A program made the translations under genes and the position numbers. Positions 9,107 through 16,805 of a DNA stretch of 64,000 bases are shown piece after piece (within the stretch, counting starts at the first letter, position 1; the number at the start of each line of letters is the position of its first letter). The notes beneath the pieces were generated by a model that did no database searches, was not told the DNA's origin, and worked only from the letters and a program-made list of their open reading frames with translations. Source of the DNA: Neisseria subflava (lineage in GTDB: Bacteria > Pseudomonadota > Gammaproteobacteria > Burkholderiales > Neisseriaceae); assembly GCF_024205705.1 (NCBI RefSeq), contig NZ_CP073115.1:186001-250000 (forward strand). Reading direction: 5' to 3'.

Positions 9107-9802
9107 CTAACCCATCATCCAGATTACCAAATGCACCATGGTCGGGCCAAACAATACCATAAACAGTCCGGCCAAAATCATGGTCAGGCTGGCCATCACG
9201 CCTTCGGTTTCGTGACGTTGTCCGGCGCGGGAAGTGCCGAAGCCGTGGGCGGCATTGCCGAAGGCGACGCCGTTGGCGGTGTGGAAACGGATGCGGGTAA
9301 AGGCCAAAAACAGGTCGCCGAATATCATGCCGACAAAGCCGGTGATGATGGTGAACAGGGAAACGAGCGAGGCGGAGCCGTGGATTTCGCTGGCAAGGAC
9401 AACGGCAAACGGCGTGGAGATGGAACGCGCCATCAGGCTGTTGGTCACTTCGTTGTTGAAATGGAACATATGGCTCATGAGGAATGCGCTGACTACGCCG
9501 ACAAACATGCCCACCATAATGGCGATGGAGAGGATGGGCAGTTGGCGGCGGATGACTTCGCGGTTTTCATAAATGGGGACGGCAAAGGCAACGGTAACCG
9601 GAGTGAGCAGGAAGACGATGCCTTGGGTATATTTGTGGTAGGTGTCGTAATTGACGCCGAATGCCAGCAGCAGCAGGATGGTGCTGACGGAGACGGTAAC
9701 GACGGGGGAGAAAATCATTAAGGGTTTTTTGCGGTGGATTTTTTTGGCAACGACATAGGCAAAGCAAGTCCAGATGAAGCAGGCGAGGGCGGTGTAGTCC
9801 AT
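9107..9802 (-). CDS. lrgB: LrgB/CidB family membrane protein
   Basis: A 231-residue inner-membrane protein with about six to seven hydrophobic segments. The conserved middle, SISTPFAVVLASEIHGSA, and the C-terminal GNAAHGFGTSRAGQR are hallmarks of the LrgB/CidB family. In Staphylococcus these proteins work with the holin-like LrgA/CidA proteins in control of murein hydrolase activity; related pairs export pyruvate or glycolate in other organisms. The LrgA-like gene lies 15 bases upstream on the same strand, so the two form an operon. The role in Neisseria is not established. Confidence 0.92.
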   Translation of the reverse strand: MDYTALACFIWTCFAYVVAKKIHRKKPLMIFSPVVTVSVSTILLLLAFGVNYDTYHKYTQGIVFLLTPVTVAFAVPIYENREVIRRQLPILSIAIMVGMFVGVVSAFLMSHMFHFNNEVTNSLMARSISTPFAVVLASEIHGSASLVSLFTIITGFVGMIFGDLFLAFTRIRFHTANGVAFGNAAHGFGTSRAGQRHETEGVMASLTMILAGLFMVLFGPTMVHLVIWMMG

Positions 9803-9817
9803 TTTTATTCTCTATTT

Positions 9818-10210
9818 TTAGGAGTGGAGTTTTTTGTAGAGGCGGCGTTTCCAGCGGTAGCAGAAATCGAGGGTCAGGGCGGTGCTGATCATCACGAGCG
9901 CGGTGCCGACGGCGATGGTCAAAATCAGCTGCCAGCCTTCGGACATCAGCAGGTCTTGATATTGCAAGACGGAAACCATGATGGGGATGAAGAAAAAGAC
10001 GAGTTCGCCCAATGCCCATTTTGCGCCGCGGTCAACCATGCCCGGGCGGATGATGCCGAGCCCCAAAAGGGCGAGCATGAGGAACAAGCCCAATACGCCT
10101 GAAGAAATAGGCAGATGCGTGAAGCGGACGATAAGGTCGGAAACGCCCCATACTGCGCCGATGATGGCAAGCTGCAAGGCCGTCTGAAAAAATCTGGTGA
10201 GGGAATCCAT
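9818..10210 (-). CDS. lrgA: LrgA/CidA family holin-like membrane protein
   Basis: A 130-residue protein with four hydrophobic segments, including GLFLMLALLGLGIIRPG and MVSVLQYQDLLMSEGWQLIL, fitting the LrgA/CidA holin-like family. I chose the ATG of MDSLTRFFQ at 10210. A longer in-frame start at 10291 would leave only 14 bases to the divergent regulator and would cover the likely promoter and operator. No strong ribosome binding site precedes 10210, so the start is not certain. It is the first gene of a two-gene operon with lrgB and is divergent from a LysR regulator, as in the cidABR arrangement. Confidence 0.88.
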   Translation of the reverse strand: MDSLTRFFQTALQLAIIGAVWGVSDLIVRFTHLPISSGVLGLFLMLALLGLGIIRPGMVDRGAKWALGELVFFFIPIMVSVLQYQDLLMSEGWQLILTIAVGTALVMISTALTLDFCYRWKRRLYKKLHS

Positions 10211-10237
10211 GATATGGGTGTGTGTTGAATGACAGGC

Positions 10238-10267
10238 TTGATTATAGAAACCTGGTTTCTGCATAAT
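10238..10267 (+). promoter_or_regulatory. Promoter with overlapping palindrome, lrgA-LysR intergenic region
   Basis: A -35-like TTGATT (10238-10243) and a -10-like CATAAT (10262-10267) are 18 bases apart on the plus strand, facing the LysR gene. Between them lies a perfect palindrome AGAAACC-T-GGTTTCT (10246-10260), a good candidate operator. A second imperfect inverted repeat (ATTATT...AATAAT) follows near 10270-10290. Binding by the adjacent LysR protein is inferred. Confidence 0.5.
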
Positions 10268-10305
10268 ATGAATTATTAAACGAATAATCATGCCTTAGAG
10301 GAATA

Positions 10306-11199
10306 ATGGACTTCAAAAGCCTGTATTGTTTTACCGAACTCATCCGCCTGCAAAGTTTTTCGGCCACGGCTTCCGCGTTGAATTTGACGCAGCCGACGGT
10401 CAGCAAAATCATTCAGGCTTTGGAAGAAGAATTAGGCGTGCCGCTTTTGTGCAAAGAAAACGGACGCAAAAAGCGGCAGGTGCAGCCGACCGCAATCGGC
10501 GAAGAAGTCTATCGCCACGCGTTAAACCTTCTACATGAACGCGATTTGTTGCTGGCCCGCATTGACGATTACCGCCATGTCAGAAGCGGGACACTGCGTT
10601 TGGGCTTGGCTTTGTTTGGCAGCGATTTGCTCAGTCATGCGCTGTTTGATTTCCACCAAAAATGGCCGGACATCGAATTGTCGTTTTTGGAACAAGGCTC
10701 GCTCGCCATCGAGCAATCATTGCGCAACAACGAACTTGATGCCGGGCAGCTGCTCGCGCCGGTTCACGAAGACTTCGACAGCATCACGTTGTGCGACTAT
10801 CCGCTGGTGGTCTTGATGCCGAAAAGTCGGGCGAGACACGATGCGCTGACGCTCAAAAGCCTGCAACACGAGCCCTTCATTCTGTTCGGCGCCGGCTTTT
10901 CCCTCAACGAAACCATTCAGACGGCCTGCCGCAATCAAGGTTTTACGCCCAACGTTGTCTGCCGTACCGGACAATGGAATTTGGTTGCCGACATGGTGGC
11001 GCACAATATGGGCATTGCCCTGCTGCCCGAATACTATGCCCGAAAAATCAATCCCGATGTCTTTGCCGCCATTCCTTTGGTCGAACCCGAAATCCGCTGG
11101 CAGCTCACCATGGCATGGAAAAAACACCAACGCCCGACGCCGGCCTTAAGGGCTTGGTTGGACGTAGTCAGGGAAGCGTTCGGCAGGCGAAACAAATAA
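10306..11199 (+). CDS. LysR-family regulator, probably of lrgAB (CidR-like)
   Basis: A 297-residue LysR-type transcription factor. The N-terminal winged helix-turn-helix is clear (FTELIRLQSFSATASALNLTQPTVSKIIQALEEELGVPLL, about residues 8-48), followed by a linker helix and a two-lobed periplasmic-binding-like effector domain (from GTLRLGLALFGSD, about residue 92). It is divergent from the lrgAB-type operon with a 95-base shared regulatory gap holding a palindrome, the usual layout for a LysR protein controlling its neighbour and itself. In staphylococci the homologous CidR responds to acetate or pyruvate; the effector here is unknown. Transcription ends at an inverted uptake-sequence pair. 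Confidence 0.9.
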   Translation: MDFKSLYCFTELIRLQSFSATASALNLTQPTVSKIIQALEEELGVPLLCKENGRKKRQVQPTAIGEEVYRHALNLLHERDLLLARIDDYRHVRSGTLRLGLALFGSDLLSHALFDFHQKWPDIELSFLEQGSLAIEQSLRNNELDAGQLLAPVHEDFDSITLCDYPLVVLMPKSRARHDALTLKSLQHEPFILFGAGFSLNETIQTACRNQGFTPNVVCRTGQWNLVADMVAHNMGIALLPEYYARKINPDVFAAIPLVEPEIRWQLTMAWKKHQRPTPALRAWLDVVREAFGRRNK

Positions 11200-11211
11200 A
11201 ATCAAATCATC

Positions 11212-11258
11212 AGGCCGTCTGAAAAAAGGATCGATATCACCTGATTTCAGACGGCCTT
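11212..11258. terminator. Inverted uptake-sequence terminator
   Basis: AGGCCGTCTGAAA and TTTCAGACGGCCT flank a 20-base loop containing a smaller palindrome (TCGATATCACC region). It lies just after the LysR gene. Confidence 0.6.
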
Positions 11259-11440
11259 TCCCGTTAAAAATGGTAAAACGGCCTAAAAAAGAGTAGAATA
11301 TGCACCGTTTACAACTCTGCGCCTCTCAGCAGGCTCGAATTATGGACCTTCCCAGTTCGCCTTTGAACTTCCCATCAGACACACAACAACAATAATCATC
11401 CCGCCGAAATGCCTTCCCGCGTCCGGCGGGCGGAGCATTT

Positions 11441-12911
11441 ATGAGCATCGAACAAACCCCTCCGAATCTCGACAATACCCCGACAATGATGTGGTAGAAG
11501 ACCGCATTTCTGACGATCGCATCTCTGACGATATCGACCGCATCCACGCCTTATGCGAAATCCTTGAGCCGTCCTTTGAACAAATCGAAGCAGGCGTGCC
11601 GATTGAAGACGAAAGCCTGCGCGACAAGTTTACCGAGCTGACCGTCCTCTTGGCCGAGCTGCACCCTGCCGACGTGGCCGCCGTCTTGGAATCCCTGCCG
11701 CCGCGCGAGCGTAACATCGTCTGGCTTTTGGTTGCCCCGGAAGACGACGGCGAAGTGTTGCTGGAAGTATCCGACGCCGTACGCGAAACGTTGATCGAGT
11801 CCATGGACAAAGACGAGCTGTTGGCCGCCGTCGATGATTTGGACGCAGACGAATTGGCAGAACTGGCAGACGACTTGCCGCACCAAGTGGTGTACGAAGC
11901 GCTGCAAACGCGTGATGAAGAAGAGCGCGAGCAGGTCAAAGCGGCGATGTCTTACGAAGACAACCAAGTCGGCGCGATTATGGACTTTGAATTGGTCAGC
12001 ATCCGCGCCGATGTGACGTGTGAGGTCGTATTGCGCTACTTGCGCCGTTTCGACAGCCTGCCCGACCATACCGACAAGATTTTCGTGGTTGATGAAAACG
12101 ACGTGTTGCAAGGCGTGCTGCCCATCCGCAAACTCTTGGTCGCCGACCCGAAGACATGGTAGCGGACGTGATGGCCACCGATGTCGTGCGCTTCCGTCCC
12201 GAAGACGACGTGGAAGAAGCGGCGCAGGCGTTTGAACGTTATGACTTGGTAACCGCGCCGGTTGTCGATGAAAACAAAAAGCTGATCGGCAGGATCACCA
12301 TTGACGAAATGGTGGATGTGATCCGTGAAGAATCCGAAGCCGACATGTTTAACATGGCTGGTTTGCAAGAAGAAGAGGACTTGTTCGCCCCGATTTGGGA
12401 CTCGGTGAAAAACCGCTGGATGTGGCTTGCCATCAACCTGTGTACCGCCTTCATCGCCAGCCGCGTGATTGGCGCATTTGAAGGCAGTATCGAGAAAATT
12501 GTCGCACTGGCCGCGCTGATGCCCATCGTCGCCGGCATCGGCGGCAACTCCGGAAACCAAACCATCACCATGATCGTCCGCGCCATGGCAATGGGACAAA
12601 TGACCAGCACGCAGGCAGGCCGCCTGCTGAAAAAAGAAGTCGGCGTCGCCCTTGTCAACGGCATTATTTGGGGCACCGTGATGGGTGTGATTTCATGGCT
12701 GCTCTATGGCAACATCGGCATCGGTTTGGTCATGGTGGCCGCAATGACCTTGAACCTTTTGCTGGCCGCGACCGTCGGTGTCCTCATCCCCGTCATGATG
12801 GACAAAGCCGGACGCGACCCGGCATTGGGCAGCTCGGTGCTGATTACCGCGGTCACCGACTCCGGCGGCTTCCTGATTTTCTTGGGATTGGCAACCATAT
12901 TCCTGTTGTAA
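11441..12911 (+). pseudogene. mgtE: Magnesium transporter MgtE, with two apparent frameshifts
   Basis: MgtE is a homodimeric inner-membrane Mg2+ channel with a cytosolic N domain, two CBS domains and a five-helix pore. All parts are present but in three frames. The ATG at 11441 (MSIEQTPPNLDNTP) runs into a stop unless one base is added in the CCCC run at 11478-11481, which would give ...NTPDNDVVEDR. The second break is at 12150-12151, where CCGAAGAC should read CCGGAAGAC to join ...LLVADP to EDMVADVMATDVV. The pore region contains the family motif GIGGNSGNQTITMIVRAMA. The N-terminus also holds a small internal duplication (DRISDDRISDD). The two losses, both single bases in or beside homopolymers, suggest assembly error, but a true pseudogene cannot be excluded. 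Confidence 0.85.
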
Positions 12912-12917
12912 TAGGAA

Positions 12918-12944
12918 AAAAGGACGTGTTCGATACGTCCTTTT
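12918..12944 (+). terminator. Rho-independent terminator after mgtE
   Basis: A 10-base stem AAAAGGACGT/ACGTCCTTTT with a 7-base loop, placed seven bases after the mgtE stop. An inverted uptake-sequence pair (12955-12992) follows as a second hairpin. Confidence 0.8.
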
Positions 12945-13025
12945 CAAACCGTTTAAAAGGCCGTCTGAAATTTCAATTTTCAGACGGCCTTTGCTGTTTT
13001 TTAAAGCTTTACATCATGAGGGCGT

Positions 13026-13054
13026 TTAGTTTTGGGGCTGACGTAGATTAGCCC
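13026..13054. repeat. Left target duplication and terminal inverted repeat
   Basis: TTAGTTTT (13026-13033) followed by the 21-base inverted repeat beginning GGGGCTGACG. It matches the right end in reverse complement without mismatch. Confidence 0.85.
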
Positions 13055-13059
13055 CTTGT

Positions 13060-13326
13060 TTAAAGCGAAGTCAGAAAAGTCAGAAATCCCAATATCACGC
13101 CGACTGCGTTGGGTATAATCAGAATCCAGTCTTTCCGGGGTTCTTTGCTCCAACCGTACAAAACCCAAATCAGACAGGATACTGCTGCAAACAGGGGTTG
13201 CCACGGCTGCGCCTTTGCCCCTTGCATATTGGCGATAATTTGGGGGATATAGGCGACAAATACGAAAATACCTATTGCCGCTCCTATGCTGCCGACAACG
13301 GTATTGAATTTTGCTTTGCTTATCAT
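13060..13326 (-). CDS. SemiSWEET family sugar transporter
   Basis: An 88-residue inner-membrane protein with three helices. The first helix with GAAIGIFVFVAYIPQIIANM carries the PQ motif, and a later WVLYGW follows, both characteristic of bacterial SemiSWEET proteins, which dimerise to move sugars passively. The ATG is preceded by AAAGGAGA at good spacing. The stop lies four bases inside the left inverted repeat of the IS-like unit, so the gene is a passenger of that unit. The upstream neighbour on the same strand is only a C-terminal gene fragment, ending 59 bases before this start, so the original promoter may be lost. Confidence 0.85.
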   Translation of the reverse strand: MISKAKFNTVVGSIGAAIGIFVFVAYIPQIIANMQGAKAQPWQPLFAAVSCLIWVLYGWSKEPRKDWILIIPNAVGVILGFLTFLTSL

Positions 13327-13385
13327 GCTGGTAAGTCTCCTTTTAATATGAAAATCGAGGCGGTAGATAATATGGGCAGGCTGAC

Positions 13386-13528
13386 TCAGCCGAGGGAACA
13401 GCCGCAGCCGCAATGATGTTCGTGGCCTTGGCCATGTTCGTCCGAATCTTCGGCAAGCAGGGCTTCGTAGTCGCCGCTTTCAATCAGGCTGACCAGTTCT
13501 GCCGGACTTTCCGCGCCTTCTACCTAGT
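13386..13528 (-). pseudogene. C-terminal fragment of an unrecognised protein with His/Cys-rich tail
   Basis: An open stretch on the minus strand encodes about 45 residues starting VEGAESPAELVSLIESGDYE and ending HGQGHEHHCGCGCSLG before a TGA at 13386-13388. Reading further upstream meets a stop at once, at the junction with transposase sequence, so the N-terminal part has been lost. The His- and Cys-rich tail suggests metal binding. I do not recognise the family. It appears to be the end of a gene that once preceded SemiSWEET in an operon, carried along inside the IS-like unit. Confidence 0.6.
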
Positions 13529-13535
13529 CGCAGGA

Positions 13536-14074
13536 TAAATAACTCTATTCTACCGCAAAATATGTATGTCATCATCCATCATTTGGCCTTGGCTGCCGAT
13601 GAGGTTTTCGAGGGCTCTGTCGAGCTGGACGAAAGCTATTTCGGCGGACAGCGTAAAGGCAGACGTGGTCGAGGTGCGGCAGGAAAAGTGGTTGTCTTCG
13701 GCATTCTGAAACGCAACGGACGGGTCTATACCGTTGTGGTGGATAATGCCAAGTCTGAAACGTTATTCCCTGTCATCAAAAAGAAAATCATGCCGGACAG
13801 CATTGTTTACACGGATAGCCTGAGCAGCTATGATAAGTTGGACGTGAGCGGTTTTATCCATTACCGCATCAACCATTCCAAGGAATTTGTCGACCGTCAG
13901 AACCACATTAACGGCATTGAGAATTTTTGGAATCAGGCAAAACGTTTCTTGCGAAAATACAACGGAATCGATCGCAAATCTTTCCCGCTGTTCTTGAAAG
14001 AATGCGAATTTCGATTTAACTTCGGCACACCGTCTCAACAGCTTAAAATCCTGCGAGATTGGTGTGGAATTTAG
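13536..14074 (+). pseudogene. IS1595/IS1016-type transposase, 5'-truncated and frameshifted
   Basis: The longest frame (from 13562) encodes the DDE-type catalytic part: VELDESYFGGQRKGRRGRGAAGK, SIVYTDSLSSYDKL and NHINGIENFWNQAKR, as in ISXO2-like transposases of the IS1595 family. Just upstream in another frame is FYRKIC, the usual preceding motif; a single G missing near 13567 would join it to VIIHHLALAADE. The N-terminal helix-turn-helix and the start are absent because transposase sequence begins at about 13536, at the junction with the captured gene fragment. The stop at 14072-14074 abuts the right inverted repeat, as usual for these elements. It is not expected to be active. Confidence 0.85.
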
Positions 14075-14102
14075 GGCTAATCTACGTCAGCCCCTTAGTT
14101 TT
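14074..14102. repeat. Right terminal inverted repeat and target duplication
   Basis: The 21-base inverted repeat ends CGTCAGCCCC at 14094 and is followed by TTAGTTTT (14095-14102), identical to the bases before the left end. Confidence 0.85.
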
Positions 14103-14493
14103 TGATGACGTTTACGGCGTAATGGGCAGTAGTGTTACGGCGGGCTTGGGCGCGCATCATATAGACCTGCACTTTATATTTGCCCGATTGGGTAGCGATA
14201 CCGTCAAATTTATCGCCTTGTGCCGAACCGTTAAATACGGCTTCATCGTCTTTGGGTGCCCATACGTTGAAATAGGCGTTAGGGCTGCCGGTTTTACTGA
14301 TGCGCAGGCGGTCGCCCTTGCGTACGGAGAACAAATGCTCGGCGGTTTGATAGCCGGTGATTTTGCCGGAAAAACGCTGCTTGGTTTGTTTGTGTGCCGA
14401 AGCTGGTTTTGGAGCTTCCGCTTTAGGCGTGGCGGCATTTGAATAAATGGCAAACAGGAAGGGAAGGGCGGCTAATAAGAGAAATTTTTTCAT
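14095..14493 (-). CDS. Secreted protein, PliG/pre-peptidase-like fold (tentative)
   Basis: A 132-residue protein with a clear signal peptide (MKKFLLLAALPFLFAIYSNA, cut before ATPKAE). The mature part has a Lys/Pro-rich linker and then a beta-rich domain containing FSVRKGDRLRISKTG, NVWAPKDDEAVF and VYMMRAQARRNTTAHYAV. That last motif (VY-M/L-MR...ARR) is shared by a family of periplasmic proteins that includes PliG-type lysozyme inhibitors and proteins named 'DNA breaking-rejoining'; I place it there only tentatively. The IS-like unit has inserted at its stop codon without changing the last residues (VNVIKN). Confidence 0.7.
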   Translation of the reverse strand: MKKFLLLAALPFLFAIYSNAATPKAEAPKPASAHKQTKQRFSGKITGYQTAEHLFSVRKGDRLRISKTGSPNAYFNVWAPKDDEAVFNGSAQGDKFDGIATQSGKYKVQVYMMRAQARRNTTAHYAVNVIKN

Positions 14494-14608
14494 GGGTTGG
14501 GTCTCCGAATGTGGGACGCCAATATGGCACTCATTTGGATAAAATCATCAATATTTTCATATTTTTATAAAGTCAAAGCCGAATAGGGCAATATTCATTT
14601 TTTTAATC

Positions 14609-14646
14609 AGGCCGTCTGAAAACAAATATTATTCAGACGGCCTTTT
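14609..14646. terminator. Inverted uptake-sequence pair
   Basis: AGGCCGTCTGAA and TTCAGACGGCCT flank a short AT-rich loop ahead of thiE, between divergent genes. It may be an uptake signal more than a terminator in this position. Confidence 0.5.
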
Positions 14647-14685
14647 CTGATAATATAACAACGAATTATTCCTTTCGGAGCTGTT

Positions 14686-15302
14686 ATGACCTTCCCGCCC
14701 CTAAAATCCCCGCTCAAATTCTACGCCGTCGTTCCCACCGCCGATTGGGTGGAGCGCATGGTCGAAGCAGGTGCCGACACGGTGCAACTGCGCTGCAAAA
14801 CCCTGCACGGCGATGAATTGAAATGCGAAATCGCCCGCTGTGTCGCCGCCTGTCAGGGCAGCCGCACGCAGCTTTTCATCAACGACCACTGGCGCGAGGC
14901 GATAGAAGCGGGCGCATACGGCGTACATCTCGGACAGGAAGACATGGACACTGCCGACCTTGCTGCGATTGAAGCCGCCGGTTTGCGCTTGGGTTTGAGT
15001 ACGCACTCCGTAGCCGAACTCGACCGCGCCTTGTCCGTGCACCCTAGCTACGTCGCCAGCGGCGCGATTTTCCCGACCACTACCAAACAAATGCCCACCG
15101 CCCGCAAGGTTTGGACAAACTGCGCGAATACGTGAAACAGGCAGGCGGCACGCCCGTCGTCGCCATCGGCGGCATCGATTTGAACAACGCTGAAGATGTG
15201 CTGGCAACTGGCGTTTCCTCCCTCGCCGTCGTCCGCGCCGTGACCGAAGCGGAAAATCCCGAAGCGGTGGTTAAAGCGTTTCAGGCTTTGTGGAATGAAT
15301 AA
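14686..15302 (+). pseudogene. thiE: Thiamine-phosphate synthase ThiE, one apparent frameshift
   Basis: ThiE couples the thiazole and pyrimidine phosphates into thiamine phosphate. The first part (LKFYAVVPTADWVERMVEAGADTVQLR, then FINDHWREAIEAGAYGVHLGQED and YVASGAIFPTTTK) and the second part (GTPVVAIGGIDLNNAEDVLATG) are together a complete TIM-barrel enzyme of about 205 residues. They are in different frames; one C added to the CCC at 15101-15103 would restore PTAPQGLDKLREYV. The start ATG is preceded by CGGAG. It leads a thiE-thiS-yciI-thiG run. Assembly error is more likely than loss because the rest of the pathway is intact. Confidence 0.85.
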
Positions 15303-15344
15303 GGCCATCTGAAAATAAGAAGTCTGACAAGAGGAGCAAACATC

Positions 15345-15539
15345 ATGAAGATTATATTGAACAATGAAGCCATCACATTAAACGGCACAACTGTTGCCGA
15401 CCTTATCGCCCAAACCGCGCCGCAAAAACCGTTTGCCGTTGCCGTCAATACCCATTTTGTCGCCAAAGGCGCGTATGCGGAAACGCTGTTGAATGAAAAC
15501 GACAAAGTGGACATTGTGCGCCCCGTAGTCGGCGGATAA
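15345..15539 (+). CDS. thiS: Sulfur carrier protein ThiS
   Basis: A 64-residue ubiquitin-like protein ending in the required Gly-Gly (PVVGG), which is adenylated and converted to a thiocarboxylate that donates sulfur for thiazole synthesis by ThiG. The N-terminal strand MKIILNNEAITLNG and the segment FAVAVNTHFV are typical. The start is preceded by AGAGGAG. It lies 42 bases after thiE and upstream of thiG, as expected for its partner. Confidence 0.95.
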   Translation: MKIILNNEAITLNGTTVADLIAQTAPQKPFAVAVNTHFVAKGAYAETLLNENDKVDIVRPVVGG

Positions 15540-15597
15540 GCGGTTTTACTGCGCGTATAGCTGCGCTATTGGTTTAATGCTGAGAAAAGGAAAAGAA

Positions 15598-15891
15598 ATG
15601 TTTATCGTATCGTTGGAATATATTAAAGACTTGGCTGCGGTTGAAACCTACCTGTCCGAGCATATTGCGTATCTTGAACGGTATTATCAAGCAGGTGTAT
15701 TTGTGATGTCTGGACGCAAACAGCCGCGGACAGGCGGCATTATCCTGATGAAAGCATCAGGCAGGGAACAGGTGGAAAAGTTAATTGCAGAAGACCCATT
15801 TCACCGAGAAGGCGTAGCGAAATACACGATTACCGAGTTTATTCCGACTAAGGTCGCCGAAGGACTTGAAAACTATTTGGAAACTATCTGA
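15598..15891 (+). CDS. YciI family protein
   Basis: A 97-residue soluble protein. The pattern MFIVSLEYIKDLAAVETYLSEH, the YYQAGVFVMSGRKQPRTGG stretch and the EDPFHREGVAKYTITEF stretch are characteristic of YciI-like proteins, a ferredoxin-like dimeric fold with a conserved His-Asp pair of uncertain enzyme activity. I chose the ATG at 15598, preceded by AAAAGGAAAAG, over an upstream start adding seven residues. It sits between thiS and thiG on the same strand, with 58 and 54-base gaps, which suggests co-transcription; a link to thiamine synthesis is not known. Confidence 0.88.
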   Translation: MFIVSLEYIKDLAAVETYLSEHIAYLERYYQAGVFVMSGRKQPRTGGIILMKASGREQVEKLIAEDPFHREGVAKYTITEFIPTKVAEGLENYLETI

Positions 15892-15945
15892 ACCGATTTT
15901 TCAGAAGGCTATTGCCTCAAAAATAATATTACAAAGGAATCCATC

Positions 15946-16734
15946 ATGTTTACCCTATATGGAGAAACTTTCCCTTCACGGCTGCTGCTCGGTACGGCTG
16001 CATATCCGACGCCGGAAATCCTCAAGCAGTCTGTTCAAATCGCGCAACCGGCTATGATTACCGTTTCGTTACGCCGCGCCGGCAGCGGCGGCGAAGCGCA
16101 CGGGCAGGGCTTTTGGTCGTTGTTGGAAGAAATGGGCGTGCCTGTGTTGCCCAATACCGCAGGCTGCCAAAGTGTGCAGGAAGCCGTAACCACTGCGCAA
16201 ATGGCGCGCGAAGTGTTTGAGACCGATTGGATCAAGCTCGAACTTATCGGCGATGATGACACGTTGCAGCCGGATGTGTTCCAGCTCGTCGAAGCGGCGA
16301 AAATCCTGATTAAAGATGGTTTTAAGGTGCTGCCTTATTGCACTGAAGACCTGATTGCCTGTCGCCGACTGCTCGATGCAGGCTGTCAGGCGTTGATGCC
16401 GTGGGCGGCGCCGATTGGCACGGGTTTGGGCGCGGTTCACGCCTATGCGCTGAAAGTCCTGCGCGAACGCCTGCCCGACACGCCGTTGATTATTGACGCG
16501 GGTTTGGGTTTGCCTTCGCAGGCGGCACAAGTGATGGAATGGGGTTTTGACGGCGTGTTGCTGAATACCGCCGTTTCCCGTAGCGGCGATCCGGTCAATA
16601 TGGCACGCGCTTTTGCGCTTGCGGTCGAGTCGGGCCGTCTGGCTTATGAGGCGGAACCTGTGGAGGCGCGTGAGAAAGCGCGCGCCAGTACGCCGACGGT
16701 GGGTCAGCCTTTTTGGCATTCGGCGGAATATTGA
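15946..16734 (+). CDS. thiG: Thiazole synthase ThiG
   Basis: A 262-residue TIM-barrel enzyme that forms the thiazole phosphate of thiamine from deoxyxylulose phosphate, dehydroglycine and ThiS-thiocarboxylate. The FPSRLLLGTAAYPTPEILKQS start, VLPNTAGCQSVQEAV, WIKLELIGDD, VLPYCTEDLIACRRL, PWAAPIGTGLG and IIDAGLGLPSQAAQVMEWG segments are all family hallmarks. The ATG is preceded by AAAGGAA. The dehydroglycine is probably supplied by the glycine oxidase ThiO encoded about 12 kb away at 28762, since no ThiH is seen. A tight hairpin terminator follows. Confidence 0.96.
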   Translation: MFTLYGETFPSRLLLGTAAYPTPEILKQSVQIAQPAMITVSLRRAGSGGEAHGQGFWSLLEEMGVPVLPNTAGCQSVQEAVTTAQMAREVFETDWIKLELIGDDDTLQPDVFQLVEAAKILIKDGFKVLPYCTEDLIACRRLLDAGCQALMPWAAPIGTGLGAVHAYALKVLRERLPDTPLIIDAGLGLPSQAAQVMEWGFDGVLLNTAVSRSGDPVNMARAFALAVESGRLAYEAEPVEAREKARASTPTVGQPFWHSAEY

Positions 16735-16742
16735 AAAACATT

Positions 16743-16769
16743 AGGGCGTGTCGGACACGCCCTTTTTTG
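16743..16769 (+). terminator. Rho-independent terminator after thiG
   Basis: GGGCGTG and CACGCCC around a small loop, followed by TTTTTT, nine bases after the thiG stop. Confidence 0.8.
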
Positions 16770-16805
16770 TTGGTGAAAAACCTGATTTCAGATTGAACAG
16801 AATGT

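Larger units (their letters stand above)
13034..14094 (+). mobile_element. IS1595-like unit carrying a SemiSWEET gene, with 8-bp target duplication
   Basis: Terminal inverted repeats of 21 bases (13034-13054 and 14074-14094) are exact reverse complements and start GGGGCTGACG. The 8 bases just outside, TTAGTTTT at 13026-13033 and at 14095-14102, are identical, a target duplication of the length expected for the IS1595 family. Inside lie, from left, a SemiSWEET gene (minus), a C-terminal fragment of another gene (minus), and a 5'-truncated, frameshifted transposase (plus). Each inverted repeat is itself partly palindromic (GGGGCT...AGCCC). The unit inserted exactly at the stop codon of the gene at 14095-14493, whose TAA is supplied by the duplicated target. 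Without an intact transposase it could move only with help in trans. Confidence 0.82.

Noticed and set aside
10211..10291. Longer start for lrgA at 10291.
   Set aside because: It would cover the regulator promoter and palindrome and leave 14 bases between divergent genes; the N-terminal extension is not family-like.
14494..14685. Possible thiamine riboswitch ahead of thiE.
   Set aside because: No CTGAGA core or matching second half is visible; the gap carries only an uptake-sequence pair.
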